A stretch of DNA of 33,433 nucleotides from an uncultured Eubacterium sp. (GTDB taxonomy: Bacteria; Bacillota_A; Clostridia; Lachnospirales; Lachnospiraceae): NCBI GenBank assembly GCA_948468465.1, contig CAOKJJ010000039.1, positions 1 to 33,433 of the forward strand. The letters are read 5' to 3'. The first letter of the stretch is position 1, and every line of letters begins with the position of its first letter. Positions 23,202-31,116 of the stretch are shown piece after piece. The translations under genes were made by a program, and so were the position numbers. Under the pieces are notes generated by a model. It was not told the origin of the DNA. It saw nothing but the letters and a program-made list of their open reading frames with translations, and made no database searches.

Positions 23202-24374
23202 TTACACCTGACTCCTGTACTTTTGAAAACTATTTGTGGCGGCATGATACAAATTTAGATAAGAGTCACTTTCTGAATTAAATAACTCTCTGAAAAAATA
23301 CTGAAAAAACATTCTTTGACCATTACCAATCTTTTTTGATTCAGCTCTGACTTTCTCTAAACCTATGAGAAGTTCAATAAACCATTCATTTTGCTCGTCT
23401 CCTCCTGTCACAATTTCACTAAATAAAGAGGTTAGAACTTCAAATGAAGATAATTTGCCAAAATCTTTTAAACGCCCAATCGCAGCGCCAAAGCCGGTTA
23501 ACGCTTGAGAGCCATTAAATACTTTAATAATATTTTTTCCAAACGGTTCACTTCTAAAATTGTATTCATCAAATTCCAATGCATCTATATCAACAAGCTT
23601 TTCAAGTTTTTCCATAAGCATAACATAAGAGCAAATAAATTCCTTAAATAAATCTATTTGCGTATTCTCACGTGATAAATTTTCCAGCATTTTTATATTA
23701 TCTAATAAATCCTGCCGATCTATCGGCAATTCATCCCTATATATATATGAATTGAAACCTTCTACAGCATCTTTAAATTTAAGTTCATATATAGATGGTT
23801 TTACTTTTCCCTCTGTCTCCGTAACTAATCGAATACCATCTATATCTGTATCAACCAAATTCTTATACAATATCTCTATCTGATGCCTTGTTGACATAGG
23901 TGTCTGACCTGTATTCAATGTCAGCATTCGATACAGTATTCCAAACTTATTAATACCAGTATATATTTCCAACCTCAGTTTCTGGTTCAAAAAATTGCTA
24001 AGAGCTTTGGAATCGTTCTCCTTTTCAAGTTCTTCCTTCGCTGCAATCATTGTATAAGTTCTCTGCAAACCATCCAATATCATTAAATTTTGTGGGTTTT
24101 CGCTTATATATTCCTGTATTTTATCGTTGGTAGTCTTTTCATCTATGATCCCAGACTCTGTTAAAGCTAAAACTAATGGTGGAATGACACATCCCCTTTT
24201 CAAATCTGTTTTAAGCAATGAATATACTGATTTTGAAGATTTCACCTTTTTTCTCTGCATATCATTATTTTCTAAAATATCCATAGCAAACGCAAGGTAA
24301 TCACCAATCGTAATTTCCACAAAAATATTCCAACTTGTAATTCTTTTATCTTCTATCCTTGACAAAACCTTCAT
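23202..24374 (-). CDS. ParB/DUF262-like 'DGxQR' protein, first gene of a candidate conflict pair
   Basis: This 390-residue, AT-rich gene resembles the ParB/sulfiredoxin-fold proteins that carry DGQHR or DGQQR motifs (DndB-like DGQHR proteins, DUF262/GmrS-like proteins). The line 'VIPPLVLAL' at 63-71 is followed by ILDGLQRTYTM at 99-109, then 'LTLNTGQTPMSTRHQIE' near 151-167, which parallels the 'N....PLS' segment of DUF262 proteins. The remainder is helical and unrecognised. In related families the DGQxR loop binds or hydrolyses nucleotide, or senses DNA modification; which applies here is unknown. The ribosome site is AAAGGA about 11 bp before the ATG. The HEPN-like gene follows after 4 bp, suggesting a joint function. 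Base composition is clearly lower in G+C than the neighbouring sugar locus, hinting at acquisition. Confidence 0.7.
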   Translation of the reverse strand: MKVLSRIEDKRITSWNIFVEITIGDYLAFAMDILENNDMQRKKVKSSKSVYSLLKTDLKRGCVIPPLVLALTESGIIDEKTTNDKIQEYISENPQNLMILDGLQRTYTMIAAKEELEKENDSKALSNFLNQKLRLEIYTGINKFGILYRMLTLNTGQTPMSTRHQIEILYKNLVDTDIDGIRLVTETEGKVKPSIYELKFKDAVEGFNSYIYRDELPIDRQDLLDNIKMLENLSRENTQIDLFKEFICSYVMLMEKLEKLVDIDALEFDEYNFRSEPFGKNIIKVFNGSQALTGFGAAIGRLKDFGKLSSFEVLTSLFSEIVTGGDEQNEWFIELLIGLEKVRAESKKIGNGQRMFFQYFFRELFNSESDSYLNLYHAATNSFQKYRSQV

Positions 24375-24396
24375 CTACTTTCGTTTCCTTTCTTTT

Positions 24397-24435
24397 AGTA
24401 TATCGTATTTTTGCGCTCTATATTCAAATATTATA
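24397..24435 (-). promoter_or_regulatory. Possible promoter region of the DGxQR/HEPN pair
   Basis: On the minus strand TATAAT (24430-24435) and TATACT (24397-24402) are both candidate -10 boxes. TTGAAT at 24422-24427 could be the -35 of the second (19-bp spacing) or of GATATA (17 bp). The choice cannot be made by eye. Confidence 0.3.
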
Positions 24436-24512
24436 TATCACTTTTACCTACGTTTCTACTAAAATATTTTCTCACCTCAATATATTTCAAGAGCATTTGC
24501 ATACGAAACACG

Positions 24513-24549
24513 AAAAAGTGGGGCCACCATTTACCATGATGAACCCCAC
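24513..24549 (-). terminator. Terminator of the ABC exporter/lipoprotein operon
   Basis: Read on the minus strand, GTGGGG and CCCCAC form a stem around a 20-nt loop, directly followed by TTTTT. It separates the exporter operon from the downstream DGxQR gene. Confidence 0.65.
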
Positions 24550-24613
24550 CAAATCTCAAAATCCCTTAACAGCCTTTTAGAATGCTGACCGCTTGTTGCT
24601 TTGGAAGCAACTT

Positions 24614-24811
24614 TTATTCATAGATGAGATCTACAGTATGCTGATCAATATCTACGGTATGTATATCAATATCTACAGAATGCTTGTCAGGATCTACAAT
24701 GTTTTTTTCCGGATTGACCACATTTCCTTTTGAGGCGGTATTGCATCCACTGACAAGGCTGCATTCTGCTGCTATAAACAAAAGCAGTATAAGAACGTTT
24801 TTTTTCTTCAT
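24614..24811 (-). CDS. Small lipoprotein made of five heptapeptide repeats
   Basis: This 65-residue lipoprotein has a signal sequence with Lys-rich start, hydrophobic core and lipobox LVSGC (Cys23). Almost the whole mature part, residues 30-64, is five consecutive seven-residue repeats of the form [N/H]-x-V-[D/N]-x-[D/E]-x: NVVNPEK, NIVDPDK, HSVDIDI, HTVDIDQ, HTVDLIY. Their Asp and His content suggests metal or peptide binding, but no family is recognised. AAGGAAG lies 8 bp before the ATG at 24811. The gene follows the permease by 31 bp in the same orientation and is last before the terminator, so it is probably an accessory to the exporter. Confidence 0.75.
   Translation of the reverse strand: MKKKNVLILLLFIAAECSLVSGCNTASKGNVVNPEKNIVDPDKHSVDIDIHTVDIDQHTVDLIYE
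24620..24724 (-). repeat. Five tandem 21-bp coding repeats in the lipoprotein gene
   Basis: The DNA encoding the five heptapeptides is itself a diverged 21-bp tandem repeat; on the plus strand each unit carries ATCTAC(A/G) followed by a variable ATG-containing half. The three units nearest the 3' end of the gene are most alike, consistent with stepwise duplication. Confidence 0.75.
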
Positions 24812-24842
24812 TTTGTTCACTTCCTTATTACTATGATGCATT

Positions 24843-27467
24843 CTATTCTGCATCCCGAAGTCTTTCCACAACGCTTTCCTTTTGCAGCTGCCGAAAAGAC
24901 AGAACCGGTGTAACAATCGCTACGGCAAGCAGGATAGGAAGCATGATGAAAAATGGCAGTATCTGAAACTGGTATTCGAAAAACATAAGAATATCGTTCA
25001 ATGCGTGCAGCACGGCATATGACAGGAGGCTTCCTGCGATCAGGCTGAGAATGCCCGCTGCGCAGATATAGCTGACGCCTTCACACATAATCACGCGCTT
25101 TAGCTGACCGTTTGTCATGCCGATGCTTTGAAGCATGGCAAATTCCCGTTTCCTGGAAATAATGCTTGTAAATACGGCATTGATAAAATTCAAAACGCCG
25201 ATCAGGGCAATCACTGCGGACAGGGAAATACCAATGGCGGATATCGTTTTGATCAGACCGGAAAATTCTTTTTCCAATGTTTGCTTTGACGTAAATCCCA
25301 TCAGGGGATCTGTGTTTTGTGTATAGTCTGTCAGGGCGGATGCAAAGGATTCTTTATATTCATCCTGAACCTGATAGGATTTTGCAAAACGGATATTGTA
25401 AGTCTGGTCAGCATTTTGGAATTCTTTTAATGGGAGTACCCCGTGCATGCCATTTGGAATATAACCGGATAAGTCCATGCTGTGCGGAGATTCTATAATC
25501 GCCATGACCTCGTATTCTTTTTCAGCGAGGTTATCGTATGTGACGTCGATGACTTCTCCGGCCTCGTTTGTGATATCCGTTGAGGTGGTGTCATCTGTAA
25601 TGCTTCGAATCGTGACGATGTCTCCGGGATGATACGGGCTGTCTTCTGGTTCAAGAATATCGTTGCCGTAAAAACGGTGCAGCAGTATATAGTTTCCATT
25701 TTGAAATTTCTCCACATCCAGGCTGCCTTCCAAAACGGTGATATTTTTAAATAATCCATCAGTATACCCAAACATATATCCGCCAAATGAATCCTTGTTC
25801 AGCGGATCCATGCCGTAGGAATGATCCAGCTTTTCTTTCTGGTCTAATTTTAACAGACGTTCCCTTCCTTTTTGATCTATTTTAAAGTTGCTGCTGCTGT
25901 TGAACCACATTTCATTGGTCTCTTCGATTCCAGGCTGTGAATCAGCGAAGGAAATATATGATTCATCAATGTTGTAATCTCTGCCGCCTGATGTGGTACT
26001 GCGGAACATGTCAGCGTTGCCGATCATAAAATCACCGGCAATGCGCTGTTCTAAAAAAGCATCTAGCTGAAAGCTTCCAACGCCTGTCATTACGATTGTC
26101 AGCAAAATAATGCTTAAAGTGATGGCCGCAATGACAATACTTGTCTTTTTTTTGTTCCTGCCGAGATTGGCAAGAGCCATGGACATAGGGGAGAAGGCAT
26201 GCTGCTTTCGTTTTTTCCGGGCAGAGATGACAGATGTTTCTGTGTATTTCACAGCCTCAACCGGGGATACGCTTCCTGCTATTTTTCCGGGCTTTCTGCA
26301 GCTTAGCAGTACAGTCACTGCGGAAAACGCTGCTCCGAACAGAAAAATGAATGGATGAAACTGCAGGGAAATACGCAGATCAGAGGAGGTGTAAAGGATG
26401 CTGCTTAACATCGGTACGGCAAGGCTGCCAACCGCATATCCCGCGAGCAGTCCGGCAGGAATGCCGATGATGGAAAGCCTTATGACCTGGCGCATAATCA
26501 GGTGCCGCAGCTGTTTTTTGGTGGTTCCGATTGTTTTTAAAAGGCCGTAAAATCGGATATCGCCCATAATGGAAATCTGAAAAATATTATAAATGATCAG
26601 GTATCCAGTCAGTAAAATGACTACAAGCGCTCCGCCTACGATAAAAAAGGAAATGGGATCTAATGATTCCAGACGATTTCCCATATAGGCCCAGTTGACG
26701 CCGTAATCCAGTTCTGTTTTTGGCTCGTATCCCATATTTTGAATGAGCGTCTGTACTTTTTCTTCCAAATGGGAGGAATCTGAAAAAGTAAGATTTACCG
26801 ACAACAGACCTTTGCCATTTTCATTTGGATGTTCCTTGTTCCATGCAAGGAAATCAGCTTCGGTGTAACCGCCCTTAAGCTGCAGCCAGAAAGGTTCGGA
26901 AATAAACAGCTCGCTGGCATGGCCGATGGCGTCGCCGCTGTAATAACCACATACTTTAAATTCTTTTTCTATCGTTTTTCCCATGAACTGAAACGTAAGC
27001 GGGATTTTGCTGTTTAATTCATGCGGGACTTTCAGCTCATCCATAATAAACGTATCTGCAAGAATTTCATCTTCTGCTGCCGGCATGCGGCCTTCTGTAA
27101 GCGAGATAAAATAATCCGGCAAAGCATTTTCAAATGGCATATATCGAATTTCTGCCTGCCGTGTTTCCAGATTTTCCGCAAGGCCAATGAAAATATTGTA
27201 ATTGCATTTTTTGACAGAAGAGTCCGCGGCGGCTTTTTCGTATTGCTCCATGGTGACGTCTTTTAGTCCGGCATGCGCACGCGTTCCGACTTCACGCATC
27301 GTGTTTTCTTCACTGGCCTGCAGCGTGCCGCCAAGCAGAGAGAAAACGGCGGTAAACAGCATAGAGGTTAGAACAATGGCACATATGGCAAACAGATTGC
27401 GCACGCGGTTGTTTTTTAAACTGCGGGAAGACAGCCTGCGGATGGCTGTTCGATTATTATTTTTCAA
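24843..27467 (-). CDS. FtsX/MacB-type ABC exporter permease
   Basis: This permease of 874 residues has two FtsX modules. A first membrane helix near 20-45 (NLFAICAIVLTSMLFTAVFS) is followed by an extracellular domain to about 255, three helices containing the FtsX pattern 'IMGDIRFYGLLKTIGTTKKQ', a fifth helix near 445-465, a second extracellular domain to about 730, and a final three-helix module with 'ISRKREFAMLQSIGMTNGQL'. That layout matches lipid, peptide or antimicrobial-efflux ABC permeases rather than the ten-helix BceB type. The proposed start is TTG at 27467, 7 bp after GGGAGG and overlapping the ATPase gene by 11 bp; an ATG nine codons upstream has no ribosome site. It works with the ATPase just upstream and is probably controlled by the neighbouring two-component system. 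Confidence 0.87.
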   Translation of the reverse strand: MKNNNRTAIRRLSSRSLKNNRVRNLFAICAIVLTSMLFTAVFSLLGGTLQASEENTMREVGTRAHAGLKDVTMEQYEKAAADSSVKKCNYNIFIGLAENLETRQAEIRYMPFENALPDYFISLTEGRMPAAEDEILADTFIMDELKVPHELNSKIPLTFQFMGKTIEKEFKVCGYYSGDAIGHASELFISEPFWLQLKGGYTEADFLAWNKEHPNENGKGLLSVNLTFSDSSHLEEKVQTLIQNMGYEPKTELDYGVNWAYMGNRLESLDPISFFIVGGALVVILLTGYLIIYNIFQISIMGDIRFYGLLKTIGTTKKQLRHLIMRQVIRLSIIGIPAGLLAGYAVGSLAVPMLSSILYTSSDLRISLQFHPFIFLFGAAFSAVTVLLSCRKPGKIAGSVSPVEAVKYTETSVISARKKRKQHAFSPMSMALANLGRNKKKTSIVIAAITLSIILLTIVMTGVGSFQLDAFLEQRIAGDFMIGNADMFRSTTSGGRDYNIDESYISFADSQPGIEETNEMWFNSSSNFKIDQKGRERLLKLDQKEKLDHSYGMDPLNKDSFGGYMFGYTDGLFKNITVLEGSLDVEKFQNGNYILLHRFYGNDILEPEDSPYHPGDIVTIRSITDDTTSTDITNEAGEVIDVTYDNLAEKEYEVMAIIESPHSMDLSGYIPNGMHGVLPLKEFQNADQTYNIRFAKSYQVQDEYKESFASALTDYTQNTDPLMGFTSKQTLEKEFSGLIKTISAIGISLSAVIALIGVLNFINAVFTSIISRKREFAMLQSIGMTNGQLKRVIMCEGVSYICAAGILSLIAGSLLSYAVLHALNDILMFFEYQFQILPFFIMLPILLAVAIVTPVLSFRQLQKESVVERLRDAE

Positions 27468-28155
27468 CGGAGCCACCTCCCTTTTTCGTATCATCTACGA
27501 TCCTGCCGTCTTCCACATGAATGACCCGCCCGCACAGCTGTGCAAGTGCTTCATTGTGGGTGATCATAACGATGGTCTGATGAAAGCGTTCCCCGGTGAG
27601 CTTTAGCAGGCCAAGCACTTCCTGCGTGGAACGGCTGTCCAGATTTCCGGTCGGCTCGTCTGCAAGAATAATGCTGGGTCTTGCTGCCAGCGCCCTGGCA
27701 ATCGCCGCACGCTGCTGCTGGCCGCCGGACAGCTGGCCGGGCAGACGGTCGGCCTTATCTTCAATACCCAGCGTATGCAGTATGGCACGAATAAATTTTG
27801 CATCCGGTTTTTTGCCGTCCAGTTCCAGAGGCAGCACAACGTTTTCATAAACGCTTAAAATAGGAATGAGATTATAACTCTGAAATACAAATCCGATTTT
27901 GCGGCGGCGGAAAATCGTCAGTTCCGTTTCATTTAGCTGAAAGATTTCTTTGCCGGCTACCTTAACAGAGCCGGAAGTCGGGTAATCCAATCCGCCCAGC
28001 ATATGCAGCAACGTGCTTTTGCCGGAACCGGAGCAGCCGACGATTGCCGCCAGCTCGCCTTCTTCGATCTGAAGAGACACGCCGTCCAGAGCTTTTACCT
28101 GATTGTCGCCGCTGCCGTAATATTTTTTCAGGTTGTGTGTTTCTAAGATTTTCAT
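27457..28155 (-). CDS. ABC exporter ATPase, MacB/LolD type
   Basis: This 232-residue ATPase energises the permease encoded next. It has Walker [10 protein letters not shown] (40-48, Lys46), Q-loop Gln92 in [10 protein letters not shown], signature LSGGQ (142-146), and Walker B ILADEP with Asp166 and Glu167, then the D-loop GNLDS. '[12 protein letters not shown]' after Walker A is characteristic of the LolD/MacB/FtsE-like branch. AGGAGG lies 7 bp before the ATG. It is the first gene of the exporter operon and follows a 224-bp intergenic region with nested inverted repeats. Confidence 0.93.
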   Translation of the reverse strand: MKILETHNLKKYYGSGDNQVKALDGVSLQIEEGELAAIVGCSGSGKSTLLHMLGGLDYPTSGSVKVAGKEIFQLNETELTIFRRRKIGFVFQSYNLIPILSVYENVVLPLELDGKKPDAKFIRAILHTLGIEDKADRLPGQLSGGQQQRAAIARALAARPSIILADEPTGNLDSRSTQEVLGLLKLTGERFHQTIVMITHNEALAQLCGRVIHVEDGRIVDDTKKGGGSVEK

Positions 28156-28173
28156 GAAATAACCTCCTGTGAG

Positions 28174-28248
28174 AACTGTTAAGAGATGTTAGTTATGTTA
28201 GATAACATAACATGCTGTACAAGGAAATGATATGGATGCTTAACAGTT
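28174..28248. promoter_or_regulatory. Nested inverted repeats upstream of the exporter operon
   Basis: An outer pair AACTGTTAAG (28174-28183) / CTTAACAGTT (28239-28248) encloses a compact palindrome GTTATGTTA-GA-TAACATAAC (28192-28211). Both lie within about 100 bp of the ATPase start codon, where the promoter must be. They are candidate binding sites for the adjacent response regulator. No clear -35/-10 pair could be assigned. Confidence 0.5.
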
Positions 28249-28379
28249 CGGATATTTTTTATGTGATGGTTATATGATAACAGCAAAAGCTGACAGCATC
28301 GTGACAGTGGAGAAAAATATTGTGACGGATTTGTAAGAATTTTTTGTGGCATAATAATAAATAAGAAATATTTATCAAT

Positions 28380-29324
28380 TTAGAGTTCATTTAACAGAAA
28401 AAAATGAAACTGACTTCCCTGCCCGCACTTGGAATCGACAGCAACATACCCATGCTCACTTTGTATAATAAGCTGTGTCAAATACAAACCAAGGCCAAGT
28501 CCTTCCGCGGATGAAGTCTTTTCGGCGCGGTAGAATCTCTGAAATATTTTATTATATTCTGTTTCCGGTATGCCGCATCCCTGATCCTGGATCGTAATTC
28601 TCGTATAGATCTCCATTTTTTCCATTCGTATTTGTATTTGTGTGTTTTCGGGTGAATATTTCACCGCGTTTTCCAGCACGTTTGCCAGTGCCTCCGCTGT
28701 CCATTTTGGATTGTGATAGACACAAAGATCGGCGGTATCTTCCACGCATACAGCAATATTTTTGCTGGAAGCCTGTGCGTATACCGCGCTTACGGCTCTT
28801 GCAACCGTGGGGCGCAGGGTTGTGTTTTCGGCCTGAAACTGTATCATGCCGTCTTCCAGGCGTGCAGCCTTTAACAGGTTCTGTACGAGCCACTGCATAG
28901 TGGCAGCCTGTGTTTTGGCATGGGATAAAAATTCTCTTTTTTGGGACATATTCATATGGGAAGTATCAGACTCCAGCAGCTCCAAATCCAGAATGATATT
29001 TGCAAGCGGTGTTTTCAGCTGATGGGACAGATCGGAAAGCAGTTCCGTAATCTTTTGTTTTTCCTGTACCGCTTTGTTTTCCCTCCATACGGCACGGCTT
29101 AAAAGCTGCTGCATGTCGTTTGCGAGTCTGGATTCTCTTGTTTCGCGGATGTCCATGCCGCTGCTCTGGCTGAACGTGTTCCAGGCATCTTCTTTTTGAA
29201 AAAACTCCAAAGTGGATTCCAGGCAATGCCACTGATGGAAAAACCAGGCAGCCCACAGCAGCAGTACTAGGACGCTGCATACAAGACAGCCAAATAAAAT
29301 CCAGCATAACAGTTGTGTATACAT
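28380..29324 (-). CDS. Sensor histidine kinase
   Basis: This 314-residue membrane kinase has one hydrophobic segment at about 5-29 and essentially no extracellular sensor. The dimerisation box SHQLKTPLANI contains the phospho-accepting His101. The ATP-binding domain shows the N box 'LANVLENAVKYSP' with Asn219, G1 DQGCGIPE at 247-254 and G2 'EGLGLGLYL' at 274-282. The ATG at 29324 shares a base with the regulator's stop (TAATG), with GGGAGG 7 bp upstream; an ATG five codons earlier is rejected. With so little extracellular sequence, sensing may rely on the exporter or on the membrane itself. Confidence 0.92.
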   Translation of the reverse strand: MYTQLLCWILFGCLVCSVLVLLLWAAWFFHQWHCLESTLEFFQKEDAWNTFSQSSGMDIRETRESRLANDMQQLLSRAVWRENKAVQEKQKITELLSDLSHQLKTPLANIILDLELLESDTSHMNMSQKREFLSHAKTQAATMQWLVQNLLKAARLEDGMIQFQAENTTLRPTVARAVSAVYAQASSKNIAVCVEDTADLCVYHNPKWTAEALANVLENAVKYSPENTQIQIRMEKMEIYTRITIQDQGCGIPETEYNKIFQRFYRAEKTSSAEGLGLGLYLTQLIIQSEHGYVAVDSKCGQGSQFHFFLLNEL

Positions 29325-30004
29325 TAGGATTCCTCCCATAAATAACCCATACCATAAATCGTTTTGATAAAGCCGTTTCCGATTTTTCGCCGCAGCCGGC
29401 TGATATTGACAGACAGCGTATTTTCTTCTACAAAATTACTGTCATTGTCCCAGATGTGCTGCAAAATCTGTTCTTTTAACAGTACCTGATTTTTATTTTC
29501 CAGAAAATACTGAAGCAGCCGAAATTCTGTCAGGCTTAGTTCCAGCTCTTTTCCATCCAGAAAGACACGGGCGGTATTTGGATTCAGGCGGACAGGACCA
29601 GACAGCAGTTCCGGTTTTTGCCCAGACATTCCATTGGATGCCTGCGCCGTATATTTTTGAAGCGCCTTTTCCAGTCGGAGCTTTAATATAGAGATTGAAA
29701 AAGGCTTCGTAATGTAATCGTCCGCACCGCTTTTGAGTCCCATAATTTCGTCTGTTTCCATATCACGGGCAGTAAGCATCAGAACGGGTACATCGGATTG
29801 TCTGCGGATCTGCTGACACAGGCCGATACCGTCACCGTCCGGCAGATTCAAATCGAGCAGCACAGCATCCGGCTGTTCACGCTGAAAAAGCTCCCAGCCT
29901 TGCTGCTTTGCGGCAGCAGTGAGCGTTTCATAGCCTTCCTGCAGTAAGGCAAAGGAAATGCCCCGGCTAAGGCCGGGATCATCTTCAATGATTAATATTT
30001 TCAT
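29324..30004 (-). CDS. OmpR/PhoB-family response regulator
   Basis: This 226-residue DNA-binding regulator is the partner of the adjacent kinase. The receiver domain has acidic pocket Asp8/Asp9, phospho-acceptor Asp51 in LLDLNLPDGDG, Thr78 and Lys100 in ITKPFS. A winged-helix DNA-binding domain covers about 125-226 (ELSLTEFRLLQYFLENKNQV; 'VEENTLSVNISRLRRKI'). Its ATG at 30004 overlaps the stop of the upstream methyltransferase gene as TAATG, and its own stop overlaps the kinase start in the same way, so the three genes are translationally coupled. Likely targets are the inverted repeats before the exporter operon. Confidence 0.93.
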   Translation of the reverse strand: MKILIIEDDPGLSRGISFALLQEGYETLTAAAKQQGWELFQREQPDAVLLDLNLPDGDGIGLCQQIRRQSDVPVLMLTARDMETDEIMGLKSGADDYITKPFSISILKLRLEKALQKYTAQASNGMSGQKPELLSGPVRLNPNTARVFLDGKELELSLTEFRLLQYFLENKNQVLLKEQILQHIWDNDSNFVEENTLSVNISRLRRKIGNGFIKTIYGMGYLWEES

Positions 30005-30864
30005 TACGAAAGGCTCCAGCGCCCGGACGCACCGCAAGGCAGAATCAGGCCGCTGGACGAAACAGGAAGGCCGATTTCCTGTGCGTTTGCAATCCCGCCA
30101 TATTGCTTCATAACGAGGCCAAGCATATAGGCAAGCACCGCCGGCTGCAGTCCGGTAGTATAAGAGTTGATCAGAAAAAATAAAGGCTGGGGCGTTAAAA
30201 TTTTTGTACAGTTTTGTATGAGTGAATAGACGGCATCTTCGATCTTCCATATCTCACCTTTTGGTCCGCGGCCATACGAAGGCGGATCCATAATGACAGC
30301 GTCATAAGTCCGTCCGCGCCGGATTTCCCGTTCTACAAATTTCACGCAGTCATCTACCAGCCACCGGATCGGGGCTGCTCCCAGGCCGGACGCCAGCGCG
30401 TTTTCCTTCGCCCAGGTGACCATACCTTTGGAAGCGTCCACATGCGTGACCTCCGCACCAGCCTTTGCTGCCGCAAGCGTAGCGCCTCCGGTATAGGCAA
30501 ACAGATTTAATACACGCACCGGCCGTCCCGCGTGCCGGATCTGATCGGCAATCCAGTCCCAGTTTACAGCCTGCTCCGGAAACAGGCCGGTATGTTTAAA
30601 GCTGAATGGCTTTAAATGAAAGGTTAATGTTTTATAGTGCACATTCCACTGCTTCGGCAGGTCGAAAAACTCCCATTCCCCGCCGCCTTTTGCACTCCTG
30701 TGATAATGTGCGTTCAGATGCTTCCAGCGCTTGTCTGATCTGGGTGCGTCCCAGATGACCTGCGGGTCCGGGCGAAGCAGGATGTAACGGTCCCAGCGTT
30801 CCAGCTTTTCCCCGCCCGAACAGTCTATGACTTCATAATCTTTCCATTGATCTGCGATCCACAT
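30004..30864 (-). CDS. Class I SAM-dependent methyltransferase, RlmI/RlmK-like (rRNA methyltransferase type)
   Basis: This 286-residue cytosolic methyltransferase resembles the catalytic half of large-subunit rRNA methyltransferases such as RlmI and RlmK. The SAM-binding motif VLNLFAYTGGATL is at about 118-130, an acidic strand ending VTHVDASKG at 139-147, a further acidic DDCVKF at 171-176, and the catalytic loop MDPPSYGRG at 192-200. The PUA domain found at the N-terminus of RlmI is lacking. The ATG at 30864 has AAAGGAG 6 bp upstream; an in-frame ATG eleven codons earlier has none. It heads the operon with the two-component system. The exact substrate is unknown. Confidence 0.87.
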   Translation of the reverse strand: MWIADQWKDYEVIDCSGGEKLERWDRYILLRPDPQVIWDAPRSDKRWKHLNAHYHRSAKGGGEWEFFDLPKQWNVHYKTLTFHLKPFSFKHTGLFPEQAVNWDWIADQIRHAGRPVRVLNLFAYTGGATLAAAKAGAEVTHVDASKGMVTWAKENALASGLGAAPIRWLVDDCVKFVEREIRRGRTYDAVIMDPPSYGRGPKGEIWKIEDAVYSLIQNCTKILTPQPLFFLINSYTTGLQPAVLAYMLGLVMKQYGGIANAQEIGLPVSSSGLILPCGASGRWSLS

Positions 30865-30918
30865 ATTAGGCTCCTTTATTGGTGTATGCATTGCTGAATG
30901 TTGAGAAATTCTTTCTAC

Positions 30919-30948
30919 ATCATAAGTGTTAGGGAGGAGGGGTGTCAA
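30919..30948 (-). promoter_or_regulatory. Promoter of methyltransferase/two-component operon
   Basis: On the minus strand a perfect TTGACA (30943-30948) and TATGAT (30919-30924) are separated by 18 bp, about 55 bp before the methyltransferase start. Confidence 0.7.
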
Positions 30949-30985
30949 GTGAAAATTTCTAATACAGTTGTCGGAGAAGAAAAGA

Positions 30986-31014
30986 TTGATAAATAAACAG
31001 TTCTATAGTAAAAT
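30986..31014 (+). promoter_or_regulatory. Promoter of the GHKL/STAS operon
   Basis: TTGATA (30986-30991) and TAAAAT (31009-31014) are 17 bp apart, giving a start near 31021 and a leader of about 95 nt. Confidence 0.6.
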
Positions 31015-31116
31015 AGAATACATATGATTCGAGTATGAACGTTTAGCTTTTTAAATTATAAAATAGTATTAAGTGAGTGTAATTTAGAAGATACATATCA
31101 AAAGAGAATGATATAG

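Noticed and set aside
24843..28155. The exporter could be a BceAB-type bacitracin transporter.
   Set aside because: The permease has about eight helices with two large extracellular domains in a duplicated FtsX layout, not the ten-helix BceB arrangement with one domain.
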